Shown here: positions 38,001 to 48,087 of the stretch, piece by piece
Numbering within the stretch: the first letter of the stretch is position 1
Layout of the letters: every line of letters begins with the position of its first letter
NCBI RefSeq assembly: GCF_025398315.1
Contig: NZ_JAODOQ010000001.1
Coordinates: 1,054,001-1,118,000, forward strand
DNA: 64,000 nucleotides
From: Shewanella phaeophyticola
Lineage (GTDB): Bacteria; Pseudomonadota; Gammaproteobacteria; Enterobacterales; Shewanellaceae
Direction: 5' to 3'
The notes under the pieces: generated by a model
Database searches by the model: none
What the model was told of the DNA's origin: nothing
Seen by the model: only the letters and a program-made list of their open reading frames with translations
Position numbers and translations under genes: made by a program

Positions 38001-38023
38001 TGTTTACCGTTAAATAACCCAAT

Positions 38024-38050
38024 AAAAAAGGCGCTCAAAGCGCCTTTTTT
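38024..38050. terminator. Bidirectional terminator between glnS and the Yip1-family gene
   Basis: Perfect 12-base arms AAAAAAGGCGCT / AGCGCCTTTTTT with CAA loop, serving the converging glnS and the minus-strand gene ending at 38067. Confidence 0.92.
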
Positions 38051-38066
38051 ATTGTATTGAAACCAC

Positions 38067-38663
38067 CTATTGCAACATTGAGCCAAAGCCAACGCTCCAT
38101 AAAATAACACTGCTTGCCATCAGTGCAACTAGCAACACCAATCCTGCCGTGACAACTGAACTTGCGTAAATAAAGCCTTTTTCTTCAGGTATGTTCATGA
38201 TGATTGGCACACCTGCGTATAGAAGGTAGACCGAATAAGTTAAGCCAATTAACCCCACAACCATAATAAACCACAATACAGGGTATAACGCGGCTAATCC
38301 CACCATAAATAAAGGGGTAGCAGTGTAAGCTGCCAGTTCTAATGCTTGAGTGTAGGTTGGGTCTGCATCAAATGTTTTACCCATCCAATAGGCTAAGTAG
38401 GCCAATGCCATTACCCCAAATATTAAGCCAAAGTACATGCCAATCGACATAAACATGGCGCTTTTAGGTGTTAAAAACAGCAATTCGCCAGCCCCTGGAT
38501 GCCACCCAATGTGCGCGGTAGCAAAATAAGAGCAGATGGCCGGGATGAGCGCGATAAGTAATACATGACTTAAGCTGCTTTTCAGCGCTTCATGGTTTTT
38601 TTCAATTGTTTGCCACTCTTGTTTCGGATGAGTGTATAGCCCCATTAAGTGATTCAGTACCAT
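38067..38663 (-). CDS. Yip1-family inner-membrane protein
   Basis: About 198 residues with five hydrophobic segments (for example LSHVLLIALIPAICSYFATAHIGWH, GMYFGLIFGVMALAYLAYWMG, LYPVLWFIMVVGLIGLTYSVYLLY, SVVTAGLVLLVALMASSVILW). It fits the bacterial Yip1 domain family (YohC-like). The opening HLMGLYTHPKQEWQTIEKN is typical. No function is established for the bacterial members. It converges on glnS and diverges from miaE; the 387-base gap to miaE (38664-39050) holds only regulatory-looking AT-rich sequence with small palindromes (GTTAGCA/TGCTAAC near 38775 and CAATAT/ATATTG at 38900-38915). Confidence 0.75.
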   Translation of the reverse strand: MVLNHLMGLYTHPKQEWQTIEKNHEALKSSLSHVLLIALIPAICSYFATAHIGWHPGAGELLFLTPKSAMFMSIGMYFGLIFGVMALAYLAYWMGKTFDADPTYTQALELAAYTATPLFMVGLAALYPVLWFIMVVGLIGLTYSVYLLYAGVPIIMNIPEEKGFIYASSVVTAGLVLLVALMASSVILWSVGFGSMLQ

Positions 38664-39050
38664 TATAATTATCCTTGTTTAGCATTTCTCAACCTAGCTC
38701 GCCAAACAATAGACGAACTGACTACAGCTTTTAATCAATCGCCTTCATCAGTTCACAGTACTTTACAATGAACGGTTAGCAGACTCCTTGCTAACAAGTT
38801 ATTGCTCAGTGCTCACCTCATCCCAACAGGAGGTGTTTAAAGGAGATTGACCTTACTTTTTCAGTTTAGCACAAACCTGAAATTTCGTTTGACGACATGC
38901 AATATTCTGATATTGAAATTTACTATCTGAATATTGGACATTTATTGAACATAAATGTTAATTCGTCAAGTTGTAGTACGTTTGAGCTTTAGAAAAGATC
39001 AGCCAAACGGTAAAATAACGACAGATGTTTTATAAAGGGTCTTTAGTAAC

Positions 39051-39814
39051 ATGCAGCAAATACTTGAACCAATTAATCACTTTTTAGGTTGTGAAACACC
39101 AGATGACTGGGTCAATTTTGCCAAGCAGCCAGCGCAACTGAATGCATTATTAATTGATCACTGTAATTGTGAACTTAAAGCGGCACAAACTGCAATGATG
39201 ATGATCCGCAAGTATGCCATTGATAAATCGAGTGCAGCTATTTTATTAGCGTGGTAAAGCCGTATGAAACGTTCGTTTATAATAAAGAACGCGATGCTAA
39301 TGTGTTTTTGAATCGAGATATCAAAAAAAATGACATTACAAGCGAGCTTGTTGCCAGCCAGTCACTATCAATTAGTGTGGACTTAATGACTAAAATGGTT
39401 CGCTTAATTAAAGAAGAGTTTCATCATTTTGAGCAAGTCTTACAAATCATGACCTCGCGTGGGATAGAATACAATAATATGAGAGCAGGGCGCTATGCCA
39501 AACAATTAATCACTCATGTTCGTACTCATGAACCCTCAACGATCATCGATAAATTAATTATTGGTGCATTTATTGAAGCGCGCTCATGTGAACGCTTTGC
39601 CAAATTAGCCCCGCACCTAGATGATGAACTTAATAAGTTTTATGTGTCTCTACTTCGTTCTGAAGCTCGACATTATCAAGATTATCTTGCTTTAGCACAA
39701 GATATAGCAGGTGAAGATATTAGCGACCGAATTGCCTATTTCAGGCAGCAAGAAGCCGCATTGATATTGTCTGAAGATAATGAGTTTCGGTTTCACAGCG
39801 GGACTCCAGTGTAG
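39051..39814 (+). CDS. miaE: tRNA 2-methylthio-N6-isopentenyladenosine hydroxylase MiaE (one frameshift)
   Basis: A non-haem di-iron monooxygenase that hydroxylates ms2i6A at position 37 of tRNAs reading UNN codons. Joined length is about 254 residues, normal. Iron-ligand regions: DHCNCELKAAQTAMMMIRKY (about residue 44), IKEEFHHFEQVL (about 123) and EARSCERFAKLAP plus RSEARHYQDYLALAQ. The frame breaks at about 39255, where LLAWVKPYETF is expected. A G is missing from what should be TGGGTA, a homopolymer, unlike the GGWCC pattern of other breaks in this window. Probably intact in the cell. Confidence 0.92.
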
Positions 39815-39849
39815 AGTCCAAATGTAGATAAACGGTAGTATTTACAACG

Positions 39850-40575
39850 TTAGGTTGCTAAAAAAGGCCTTTGTTCTAGCTCACAACCTTGTGGTGTAAC
39901 CGATAACACGCTGCCCTGAGTGTACCAATCTCCTACAACGACACGTTGTTTATTGCCGTTAAGTTGATGAATATCGGGGCGATGGGTATGACCATGGATC
40001 ATACGTTGGCAGTTAGTTTTAGTAAGGAGTTCATCCACGGCTGTAGGTTCAACGTCCATGATTTCATAATGCTTTTGCTGATTACCCTGGACACTTTTTT
40101 GTCTAATTTTTGCTGCAATGTTTAAGCGGGTTTGTTTAGGCAGTATATGTGCGTAGATCCATCTCACCATCGCAATGCTACGAAAACGTCTAAAGCGCTG
40201 ATAAGCTTCATCAAGTGTACAAAGACTGTCGCCGTGTAAAATCACTGTGCGCATGCCATATAAATCGATACAGTGTACTTCAGGTAAAATTTGCATGCCC
40301 GCTCGTTTGCAAAACGCGCGACCGATCATAAAATCACGATTGCCATGAATGAAATACACCGGCATTTTAGCGGAAACGACTTTTATTGCTTTGGCAATTT
40401 CATTGGTAAATGGCTCTGCAATATCATCGCCCATCCACACTTCGAATAAATCCCCAATAATATAAAGTGCCTCGGCATCGTCTAAACCGTTCGCGAGAAA
40501 GTCTACAAAAGCATGGGTGATATCTGGACGATCTGCACTTAAGTGCAAATCGCCCACAAAGACAGTGCGGCGCAA
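39850..40575 (-). CDS. lpxH: UDP-2,3-diacylglucosamine diphosphatase LpxH
   Basis: Makes lipid X in the lipid A pathway; a membrane-associated metallophosphoesterase of 241 residues (E. coli 240). Metal-binding motifs in order: [11 protein letters not shown] (about residue 8), [14 protein letters not shown] (about 38), [14 protein letters not shown] (about 77), [19 protein letters not shown] (about 113) and [11 protein letters not shown] (about 195). The frame is intact. It starts two bases after the ppiB stop, so the pair is an operon, as in many gammaproteobacteria. Confidence 0.96.
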   Translation of the reverse strand: MRRTVFVGDLHLSADRPDITHAFVDFLANGLDDAEALYIIGDLFEVWMGDDIAEPFTNEIAKAIKVVSAKMPVYFIHGNRDFMIGRAFCKRAGMQILPEVHCIDLYGMRTVILHGDSLCTLDEAYQRFRRFRSIAMVRWIYAHILPKQTRLNIAAKIRQKSVQGNQQKHYEIMDVEPTAVDELLTKTNCQRMIHGHTHRPDIHQLNGNKQRVVVGDWYTQGSVLSVTPQGCELEQRPFLAT

Positions 40576-40577
40576 AA

Positions 40578-41072
40578 TTATGCTTTTACACTAACATTGT
40601 TGATAATAACAGCTTCTAATGGCACATCTTGGTGCATGCCACGGTTGCCAGTGGCAACGGCTTTAATTTTTTCAACCACATCTAAGCCTTCAACGACCTC
40701 ACCAAATACACAGTAACCCCAGCCTTGGCTTGTTTCTGATTTAAAATCAAGGAAAGTGTTGTCGTTGATGTTAATAAAAAACTGAGCTGTTGCAGAGTGC
40801 GGATCAGAAGTACGAGCCATCGCAACGGTGCCTTTACGGTTTGATAAACCGTTGTTTGCTTCGTTTTTCACAGCTTCGTTACTACGCTTTTGCCCCATAT
40901 CTTCGGTAAAACCACCACCTTGGATCATAAAACCGTCAATTACACGGTGAAAAATGGTGCTGTCATAAAAGCCGTCTTCAACATATTTCATGAAGTTAGC
41001 CACAGTCAAAGGAGCTTTTTCTGCATCAAGTTGTAAAGTAATGTCGCCAAAATTTGTGTGTAAAGTAACCAT
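40578..41072 (-). CDS. ppiB: Cytosolic cyclophilin peptidyl-prolyl isomerase B
   Basis: 164 residues, the size of E. coli PpiB. Cyclophilin motifs: [15 protein letters not shown] (about residue 40), [11 protein letters not shown] (about 95) and [19 protein letters not shown]. No signal peptide, hence cytosolic. It is divergent from cysS, with a 143-base shared promoter region, and leads into lpxH. Confidence 0.96.
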   Translation of the reverse strand: MVTLHTNFGDITLQLDAEKAPLTVANFMKYVEDGFYDSTIFHRVIDGFMIQGGGFTEDMGQKRSNEAVKNEANNGLSNRKGTVAMARTSDPHSATAQFFININDNTFLDFKSETSQGWGYCVFGEVVEGLDVVEKIKAVATGNRGMHQDVPLEAVIINNVSVKA

Positions 41073-41215
41073 TCGTATTCACCTAGAAAAAATAATTTGC
41101 GCGATTCTAACTTATCTTAGTTGCGGCATAAAGTGCAGTGTTCAAAACAGGTGACAACATGGTAGACTCACGACTAACATTTACCATAATAATTTAGTGT
41201 AAAAGAGAACTTTCG

Positions 41216-42596
41216 ATGTTGAAGATTTACAATAGTATTAGTCGTGAAAAACAAGAATTTAAACCAATAAATCCTGGCAAAATTGGCATGTACGTATGTG
41301 GCGTGACAATTTACGATTTATGTCATATTGGTCACGGACGTACTTTTGTATCGTTTGACATGATAGTCCGTTACTTACGTTACATAGGTTACGAGGTTAA
41401 CTTTCAACGTAACATTACTGATGTAGATGACAAAATTATTAAGCGTGCAGCTGAAAACAACGAGTCATGTGAAGCGCTAACAGAGCGTTTGACCGCTGAA
41501 ATGCACCGCGACTTTGATTCGTTAAACATGTTACGCCCCGATTTTGAGCCTCGAGCAACCTTGCATATGCCTGAAATTATCGACATGGTACAACTACTTC
41601 TTGACCGCGGTCATGCCTATGTCGCACCTGATGGTGATGTGTTGTTCAGCGTGGCGTCATACAAAGATTATGGTCGCTTATCAGGCCAGAACCTTGACCA
41701 GTTGCAAGCCGGCGCCCGAGTTGAAGTTGATCAAAGCAAGCAAAACCCAATGGATTTTGTATTGTGGAAAATGTCTAAGCCGGGTGAGCCTACTTGGGAT
41801 TCGCCTTGGGAATCAGGTCGCCCAGGTTGGCACATTGAATGTTCAGCAATGAACAGCAAACATTTAGGTGTGCATTTTGATATTCATGGTGGTGGTAGTG
41901 ATTTGCAGTTCCCGCATCATGAAAACGAAATTGCACAATCTTGCTGTGCCCATGACACGCCTTATGTTAACTATTGGATGCATTCAGGCATGGTGATGGT
42001 TGATCGCGAGAAAATGTCTAAATCATTAGGTAATTTCTTTACCATTCGTGACGTGCTTGAGCATTACGACCCAGAAACCGTACGTTACTTCTTGTTATCA
42101 GGTCATTACCGCAGCCAGTTAAATTATTCTGAAGATAATTTAAAGCAAGCCCGCGCTGCATTAGAGCGGTTATATACTGCACTTAAAGATTTAGATTTAA
42201 CCGTTGCCCCAGCCGATGCTGAGCAATATGTGGCTAAGTTTAAGCAAGCAATGGATGATGATTTTAATACACCAGAAGCATACTCAGTACTATTTGATAT
42301 GGTTAGAGAAATCAACCGTCTTAAATTGACTGACATGGCAGCAGCATCAGCCTTAGGCGCTAGCCTCAAGCAGTTAACAGATGTATTAGGCCTTGTGAGT
42401 CAAACACCTGAAGCATTCTTCAAAGGTGAAGGTACAGACGATGAAGTGGCCGAAATTGAGGCATTAATTGTTGAGCGTAACCGTGCCCGTACGGAAAAAG
42501 ACTGGCCAGCAGCCGATGTAGCACGTGATCGCTTAAATGAGCTTGGGGTGGTTTTAGAAGACGGCACCAGCAGGCACCACGTGGCGTAAAAAATAG
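41216..42596 (+). CDS. cysS: Cysteinyl-tRNA synthetase (frameshift near the 3' end)
   Basis: Charges tRNA-Cys; about 460 residues. Zinc and class I motifs: [19 protein letters not shown] (about residue 22; HIGH), [10 protein letters not shown] (about 205), and [12 protein letters not shown] (about 265; KMSKS). The expected C-terminus [12 protein letters not shown] is present but out of frame. GGCACC at 42563-42568 has one base more than the GGACC needed for Gly-Pro, so the uncorrected frame stops at 42589 with RHHVA. I extend to the TAG at 42594-42596. WESGRPGW at about residue 199 is WGPGRPGW in many relatives and may be a second altered GGACC. Confidence 0.94.
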
Positions 42597-42614
42597 TTCG
42601 GGATTGCCATAAAC

Positions 42615-42641
42615 AAAAAGCCTGCAATTTGCAGGCTTTTT
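42615..42641. terminator. Terminator between cysS and folD
   Basis: AAAAAGCCTGC / GCAGGCTTTTT arms with an AT-rich 5-base loop, usable in both directions between the converging genes. Confidence 0.9.
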
Positions 42642-42682
42642 GTGTCAATTTAGCGTATTGTTGAACTGATTCGAATGGCTAA

Positions 42683-43538
42683 TTAGCTATGGTATTTCTC
42701 GCAAGCATATAAAGTGTTTTCTAATAAACTCGCAATCGTCATAGAGCACTACTCCGCCTGGGACGGGGGTAATGAATGCCGCATTTTGCGCCGCCACGTC
42801 ATATTCAACATCACCGACTAAACGGCCGTCTTCTGTACGGTTAATACCAACATCAATCACAATCGCACCAGGTTTAATCCATTCGCCAGGAATAAACCCT
42901 GGCTTGCCTACCGCAACCACTAACAAATCTGCCTGACGCACTTTTTGCTCTAAGTTTTTAGTAAAACGATGGCATGTTGTCGTAGTACAACCAGCAAGTA
43001 AAAGCTCTAACGTCATCGGACGGCCTACAATGTTAGAAGCCCCAACAACTGTTGCGTCTAATCCATATGTATCTACACCAGTAGACTTGATTAATGTCAT
43101 GATACCCATTGGCGTACATGAACGCAGCACGGGGATGCGTTGAGCTAAACGGCCAACGTTGTAAGGGTGAAAACCATCTACGTCTTTATCTGGGCGAATA
43201 TGCTCAATGACTTTTGAGTCATCAATATGTCCAGGGAGCGGCAGCTGAACCAATATGCCATCGATTGCTGGGTTATCATTGCACTGGTCTATTACTGCCA
43301 ATAATTCAGCTTCTGATGTTGATGCATCAAGGTCAAACGATTGCGATTCAAAACCGACTTCTTCACAAGCGCGGCGTTTACTACCTACATAAACCTGTGA
43401 CGCAGCATCGCTACCCACTAAAATAACTGCGAGTCCTGGTGCCCGAAGGCCAGCTTCTTTTCTCGCGGCGACTTTTTGTTTAAGGGTACTGCGAATAGAT
43501 TGTGCAATGGCTTTACCGTCAATAAGTTGAGCAGTCAT
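42683..43538 (-). CDS. folD: Bifunctional methylenetetrahydrofolate dehydrogenase/cyclohydrolase (frameshift near the 3' end)
   Basis: Interconverts 5,10-methylene- and 10-formyl-tetrahydrofolate in one-carbon metabolism. About 284 residues. The conserved [14 protein letters not shown] (catalytic Lys, about residue 50), [10 protein letters not shown] and [21 protein letters not shown] are present. The family ending [25 protein letters not shown] is readable, but one base too many sits at about 42743-42749 (GTGCTC on the minus strand where GGTCC or GGACC is expected). The uncorrected frame therefore ends at 42687 with an unrelated tail; the corrected stop is at 42683. A textbook case of the GGWCC defect in this window. 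Confidence 0.94.
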
Positions 43539-43726
43539 GGCTGTAGAGTTTCCTTTGAATGGCGCAGGTTGTGGCTGAAGTGTAAATCGGGAGTATTCTA
43601 ACAGGCGATTAAAAGAGTGTCATTTGCTAGACAAGGAAATACGGTGAATAAACTATTCGCGCTTTGATGCTAATCACTCTTTTTGCTGTTAAATTCAACA
43701 GATAGACAAATAGCTCAAAAAAATCG

Positions 43727-43755
43727 TTGACGATAACAAAGTGACTCGTTAAGAT
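43727..43755 (+). promoter_or_regulatory. Promoter of the tRNA cluster
   Basis: TTGACG, 17-base spacer, TAAGAT, then a GC-rich discriminator (GCGCTCCG), the pattern of stringently controlled stable RNA promoters, 66 bases before the first tRNA. Confidence 0.8.
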
Positions 43756-43820
43756 GCGCTCCGTTCTCGAGACAACATGGTTACAGTGTATTTCTGCGAT
43801 ATGTTGAGAACAGATAAACT

Positions 43821-43897
43821 CGGTGATTAGCGCAGCCCGGTAGCGCATCTCGTTTGGGACGAGAGGGTCAGAGGTTCGAATCCTCTATCACCGACCA
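43821..43897 (+). tRNA. tRNA-Pro (TGG)
   Basis: 77 bases with encoded CCA. The acceptor arms CGGTGAT/ATCACCG pair, the anticodon loop TTTGGGA gives TGG, and the T-arm is GAGGTTCGAATCCTC. First of three tRNAs in one transcript. Confidence 0.97.
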
Positions 43898-43991
43898 AAT
43901 TCAATTATTTGTTTATGTGTTAACTAAACAAATAATCAAACAAGTGTTAAGCTTGTTTAGCCAGACAGGAAACAGCAAATTGCTGTGCCAT

Positions 43992-44068
43992 GCGCCCGTA
44001 GCTCAGTTGGATAGAGCACCCGCCTTCTAAGCGGGTGGTCGCAGGTTCGAGCCCTGCCGGGCGTACCA
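43992..44068 (+). tRNA. tRNA-Arg (TCT)
   Basis: 77 bases with encoded CCA. Acceptor arms GCGCCCG/CGGGCGT (the last pair G-U), anticodon stem CCGCC/GGCGG-type around CTTCTAA giving TCT. Confidence 0.95.
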
Positions 44069-44075
44069 TTTCAGT

Positions 44076-44152
44076 GGTGATTGTAGCTCAGTTGGTAGAG
44101 TCCCGGATTGTGATTCCGGTTGTCGTGGGTTCGAGCCCCATCAGTCACCCCA
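44076..44152 (+). tRNA. tRNA-His (GTG)
   Basis: 77 bases counting the extra 5' G (position -1) that pairs with C73 in all tRNA-His. Acceptor arms GTGATTG/CAGTCAC contain a G-U pair, the anticodon loop TTGTGAT gives GTG, and CCA is encoded. It starts only 7 bases after the tRNA-Arg; a T-rich tract follows. Confidence 0.95.
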
Positions 44153-44336
44153 TTTTTCTTTGATTAAATCAATCTCTAGGTTGTAAATCCGCCAGAGTGT
44201 GACACCCATCATCAAAGAAACCCTCGTGTAAAATAATTCATCGGTTACCTCATAAAGTAATTAGCACATTAAACGTGCAAACACGTCAAAATGGCTCAAA
44301 GTCGGCCTTTTATCGCCTAAATCGACCTTTTCAGGC

Positions 44337-44365
44337 TCGACTATGCGAAAAACGGTAGCTATAAT
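44337..44365 (+). promoter_or_regulatory. Probable tig promoter
   Basis: TCGACT, 17-base spacer, perfect TATAAT, about 170 bases upstream of the tig start. The stretch 44153-44336 shows nothing else recognisable. Confidence 0.55.
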
Positions 44366-44536
44366 GTCGCGTCTTGATAAATATCAAAAATAAGCTACCT
44401 GAACCAACAGCGTCTTCAGCATCATTAATATCGCTGTGCTGGCGGCCTTAGCTAAACACACGGTCAAGAAACGAATATCAAATAGTTGAGTTGTCGACTA
44501 TTACAAAGAACGTTAGACATATTTCGAGGTAAAACA

Positions 44537-45841
44537 ATGCAAGTTTCTGTTGAAACAACTCAAGGCCTAGAGCGTCGCCTAACTATTTCTGTACCTGCTG
44601 AGCAAATCGAGAAATTGGTTAAAGACAACGTATTACGCGAAGCAAAGCGTGCACGTCTTCCTGGTTTCCGTCCTGGCAAAGTACCAGTCACTGAAATCAA
44701 TAAGCGCTACGGTAAAGCGATTCGTCAAGACATCACTGGTGAAGTGATGCAACGTAACTTTATTGAAGCCATCGTAGCTGAAAAATTAAACCCAGCAGGC
44801 GCGCCAGTATTTACACCAGGTGCTACTGAAGGTGACACGTTTGAATTCGTTGCGACGTTTGAAGTCTACCCTGAAGTTGCATTAACGGGTCTAGATACTA
44901 TTGCCGTTGAACAGCCACACGCTGACGTAAACGAAGCCGACGTTGATACCATGATTGAAACATTACGTAAGCAACATGCAACTTATGCTGTTGTTGAACG
45001 TGAAGCTGCTGATAGCGACAAAGTGAAAATGAACTTTGTGGGTTCTATCGACGGTGAAGAGTTTGAAGGCGGCAAAGCTGACGATTTCGAACTTCAAATC
45101 GGTTCAAACCGTATGATCCCAGGTTTTGAAACAGGTGTTGTCGGTCATAAAGCGGGTGAAACTTTCGATATCGAAGTGTCATTCCCAGAAGATTACCACG
45201 CTGAAAACTTAAAAGGTAAAGCGGCTAAATTCGTTATTACCCTAACTGAAGTTCAAGGCGCAAGCTTACCAGAAGTGAATGACGAATTTGCTTCACTATT
45301 TGGTATTGCTGAAGGCGGCTTAGAAGCGCTTAAAGCTGAAATCCGTAAAAACATGACTCGTGAACTAGAGCAAGCGCTTAAAGCTAACGTTAAAGAGCAA
45401 GTGATTACTGGTTTACTAGCTGCTAATGAAATTGCTATCCCTAAAGCGCTAGTTGATGGCGAAGTTGACGTGTTACGTCAGCAAGCTATGCAACGTTTTG
45501 GTGGTCAAACTGAAAACATGCCTGAGCTTCCTGCTGAATTATTCACTGAGCAAGCAGAGCGTCGCGTTAAGATTGGTTTGCTATTAGGCGAAGTGATCAA
45601 AACTAACGAGCTTAAAGCTGAAGATGATCGCGTTAATGCATTGATCGAATCTATGGCTTCTGCGTATGAAGATCCATCTGAAGTTGTTGCTTACTACAAC
45701 TCAAACAAAGAACTCATGCAAAACATGCGCAATGTAGCGCTTGAAGAGCAAGCTGTTGAAGCCCTACTAAAATCGGCTCAAGTAACGACAAAAGAAGTTG
45801 CTTTTGAAGAATTTATGAACAAGGCTACAGGCAAAGCGTAA
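44537..45841 (+). CDS. tig: Trigger factor
   Basis: Ribosome-bound chaperone and prolyl isomerase meeting nascent chains. About 434 residues (E. coli 432). The ribosome-binding signature GFRPGKVP is at about residue 43. The FKBP-type domain (about 160-245) includes [26 protein letters not shown] and [17 protein letters not shown]. The C-terminal chaperone arms follow ([15 protein letters not shown]). I start at 44537 ([15 protein letters not shown]), preceded by CGAGGT. The frame is intact. It heads the tig-clpP-clpX-lon series, the usual gammaproteobacterial order. Confidence 0.97.
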   Translation: MQVSVETTQGLERRLTISVPAEQIEKLVKDNVLREAKRARLPGFRPGKVPVTEINKRYGKAIRQDITGEVMQRNFIEAIVAEKLNPAGAPVFTPGATEGDTFEFVATFEVYPEVALTGLDTIAVEQPHADVNEADVDTMIETLRKQHATYAVVEREAADSDKVKMNFVGSIDGEEFEGGKADDFELQIGSNRMIPGFETGVVGHKAGETFDIEVSFPEDYHAENLKGKAAKFVITLTEVQGASLPEVNDEFASLFGIAEGGLEALKAEIRKNMTRELEQALKANVKEQVITGLLAANEIAIPKALVDGEVDVLRQQAMQRFGGQTENMPELPAELFTEQAERRVKIGLLLGEVIKTNELKAEDDRVNALIESMASAYEDPSEVVAYYNSNKELMQNMRNVALEEQAVEALLKSAQVTTKEVAFEEFMNKATGKA

Positions 45842-45876
45842 GCTTAGCTTGACTTAACAAGGCGTTCGCCATTTAT

Positions 45877-45918
45877 AATGGCTCGTATGAGGTTCCTCAT
45901 GCGGCCATTTTTATTTTT
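45877..45918 (+). terminator. Terminator-like hairpin between tig and clpP
   Basis: A 15-pair stem with one bulged T (AATGGCTCGTATGAGG / CCTCATGCGGCCATT), a 2-base gap at the loop, then a T-rich tail. It may only partly end tig transcripts. Confidence 0.8.
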
Positions 45919-45931
45919 AGGGAAATGAATA

Positions 45932-46544
45932 ATGCATAAAGCACCAGAATCAGTACTCAATGCGCTTGTACCTATGGTTGTTGAACAAACAGCGAAAGGT
46001 GAACGTTCTTACGATATCTATTCTCGTTTATTAAAAGAACGTGTTATTTTTTTAGTTGGCCAGGTTGAAGAGCATATGGCTAACCTCATTGTGACTTCAG
46101 TTATTATTCTTAGAGTCAGAAAGCCCAGACAAAGATATCTATCTTTATATCAACTCGCCAGGTGGCTCAGTCACAGCGGGTATGGCTATTTATGACACCA
46201 TGCAATTTATTAAGCCAAACGTCAGTACCGTATGTATTGGCCAAGCGGCAAGTATGGGTGCATTCTTATTAGCTGGCGGCGCAGAAGGAAAGCGTCATTG
46301 CTTACCTAACTCACGTGTGATGATCCACCAACCACTAGGTGGTTTCCAAGGTCAAGCATCAGACATCGCTATTCATGCCCAAGAAATTTTAGGCATTAAA
46401 AATAAGTTAAACCAAATGCTAGCTGAACACACAGGTCAACCGCTTGAAATTGTTGAGCGAGACACAGACCGTGACAACTTCATGAGCGCGTCACAAGCGG
46501 TAGAATACGGCCTCGTGGATTCTGTATTAACGACTCGTAGTTAA
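45932..46544 (+). CDS. clpP: ATP-dependent Clp protease proteolytic subunit (one frameshift)
   Basis: Serine protease chamber that works with ClpX or ClpA. Joined length is about 204 residues. The first part runs from [28 protein letters not shown] to HMANLIV. The second part (readable from [22 protein letters not shown]) contains the catalytic Ser in [15 protein letters not shown] (about residue 110), the catalytic His in [13 protein letters not shown] (about 135) and the Asp in [10 protein letters not shown]. The break is at 46093-46098: GACTTC stands where Ala-Gln codons (GTGGCNCAG) are expected, one base too many. If the codon was GCC this is again a GGNCC site. Probably functional. Confidence 0.94.
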
Positions 46545-46676
46545 TACAGGCTGATTTTTTGCTGTGACTGGGTTATTCTTCATTCTAATGAACGAATAAT
46601 CCAGATATACAGCCAGTATGCATATCGACAAGCAGAGCTCAGATGTAAGGTCTAGGCTGCAACCAGAGGTAGAATA

Positions 46677-47957
46677 ATGGGCGATAACAAAAATAACGGT
46701 GACAGCGGCAAATTGCTGTACTGCTCTTTTTGCGGAAAAAGTCAGCATGAAGTGAGAAAACTGATTGCTGTACCATCGGTATACGTGTGCGATGAATGTG
46801 TTGATTTATGTAATGACATCATTCGTGAAGAAATCAAAGAGATTTCTCCTAAGCGTGATGAAGATAAATTACCGACACCACATGAGCTGCGCCAGCATTT
46901 AGACGACTACGTCATTGGCCAAGACCAGGCTAAAAAAGTATTGGCTGTTGCGGTATACAACCACTACAAACGCTTACGTAATGGCACGGTCAAAGGTGGT
47001 GTAGAGCTAGGTAAAAGTAACATTTTGCTTATTGATCCTACCGGTAGTGGTAAAACTTTGCTGGCGGAAACTTTAGCTCGTTCACTTAACGTGCCGTTTA
47101 CCATGGCTGATGCAACCACATTAACTGAAGCCGGTTATGTGGGGGAAGATGTAGAAAACATCATTCAGAAGCTACTGCAAAAATGTGATTACGACGTTGA
47201 AAAAGCTGAACGTGGGATTGTTTATATCGATGAAATCGATAAAATTAGCCGTAAATCAGACAACCCATCGATCACCCGTGACGTGTCTGGTGAAGGTGTA
47301 CAGCAAGCCTTGCTTAAGCTAATTGAAGGCACTGTTGCTTCTGTGCCACCACAAGGCGGCCGTAAACACCCACAACAAGAATTTTTACAGGTTGATACCT
47401 CTAAAATTTTGTTCATTTGTGGTGGTGCATTCGCAGGACTTGAAAAAGTGATTGAGCAACGTGCTCACACAGGTACTGGTATTGGTTTTGGCGCAGAAGT
47501 GAAAGGCGAAGCTGACAAGGCAACGATTTCACAGATCTTAGGCAAAGTAGAACCCGGCGATTTAGTTAAATTTGGTTTAATTCCTGAATTTATTGGCCGT
47601 TTACCTGTTCTTGCAACATTAACAGAGTTAGACGAAGCTGCGCTGGTACAGATCTTATCTGAGCCAAAAAATGCGTTGACTAAGCAATATGGTGCATTGT
47701 TTGAAATGGAAAACGTAGAACTTGAGTTCCGAGAAGATGCATTACAAGCCATTGCTCATAAAGCCATGTCACGTAAAACCGGAGCACGTGGATTGCGTTC
47801 AATTGTTGAAAGCATCTTGCTTGATACTATGTACGACATTCCGTCTACAGATGGTGTCATTAAAGCGGTCATTGATGAGTCTGTGGTTAAAGGCGAATCT
47901 GCACCAATTTTAATTTACGAAAACACCGACACTCAGGCTGCCTCAGGCGAACAATAA
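46677..47957 (+). CDS. clpX: ATP-dependent Clp protease ATPase subunit ClpX (altered Walker A)
   Basis: Hexameric AAA+ unfoldase feeding ClpP. About 426 residues. The N-terminal C4 zinc finger is [26 protein letters not shown] (cysteines at about 16, 19, 38 and 41). The Walker A motif reads [15 protein letters not shown] (about 120), where every close relative has IGPTGSGK. GATCC at 47034-47038 is one base from GGTCC. Walker B is [10 protein letters not shown], and the pore loop GYVG is in EAGYVGEDV. The Gly-to-Asp change would be unusual in an active enzyme and is most likely a sequence error at GGTCC. The frame is intact. Confidence 0.95.
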   Translation: MGDNKNNGDSGKLLYCSFCGKSQHEVRKLIAVPSVYVCDECVDLCNDIIREEIKEISPKRDEDKLPTPHELRQHLDDYVIGQDQAKKVLAVAVYNHYKRLRNGTVKGGVELGKSNILLIDPTGSGKTLLAETLARSLNVPFTMADATTLTEAGYVGEDVENIIQKLLQKCDYDVEKAERGIVYIDEIDKISRKSDNPSITRDVSGEGVQQALLKLIEGTVASVPPQGGRKHPQQEFLQVDTSKILFICGGAFAGLEKVIEQRAHTGTGIGFGAEVKGEADKATISQILGKVEPGDLVKFGLIPEFIGRLPVLATLTELDEAALVQILSEPKNALTKQYGALFEMENVELEFREDALQAIAHKAMSRKTGARGLRSIVESILLDTMYDIPSTDGVIKAVIDESVVKGESAPILIYENTDTQAASGEQ

Positions 47958-47986
47958 TTGTTCTAAAAGCTAATAAACTGAAAAAT

Positions 47987-48011
47987 AAGGAGTCCATTGG
48001 GCTCCTTTTTT
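47987..48011 (+). terminator. Terminator after clpX
   Basis: Arms AAGGAGTCC / GGGCTCCTT (one G-U) with ATT loop and a T-run, 29 bases past the clpX stop; lon therefore has its own promoter. Confidence 0.85.
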
Positions 48012-48021
48012 CGTATTGGCC

Positions 48022-48049
48022 ATTGAAACTGACAACAACACCCCAATAT
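48022..48049 (+). promoter_or_regulatory. Sigma-32-type heat-shock promoter of lon
   Basis: ATTGAAA, 12-base spacer, CCCCAATAT, close to the CTTGAAA-N12-14-CCCCATNT consensus. It is correctly placed about 40 bases before the lon ATG and directly after the clpX terminator. lon is a classic sigma-32 gene in E. coli. Confidence 0.75.
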
Positions 48050-48087
48050 ACTCAGTATTAGTCTATTTCATTAAACGGAATCGAGCC

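Noticed and set aside
44076-44152. Defective tRNA-His because of GAGT instead of GAGC in the D-stem
   Set aside because: It gives an allowed G-U pair; the rest of the cloverleaf, the extra 5' G and CCA are normal.
43600-44160. tRNA cluster as an integration site for a genomic island
   Set aside because: No integrase, no direct repeat of a tRNA 3' end and only housekeeping genes on both sides.
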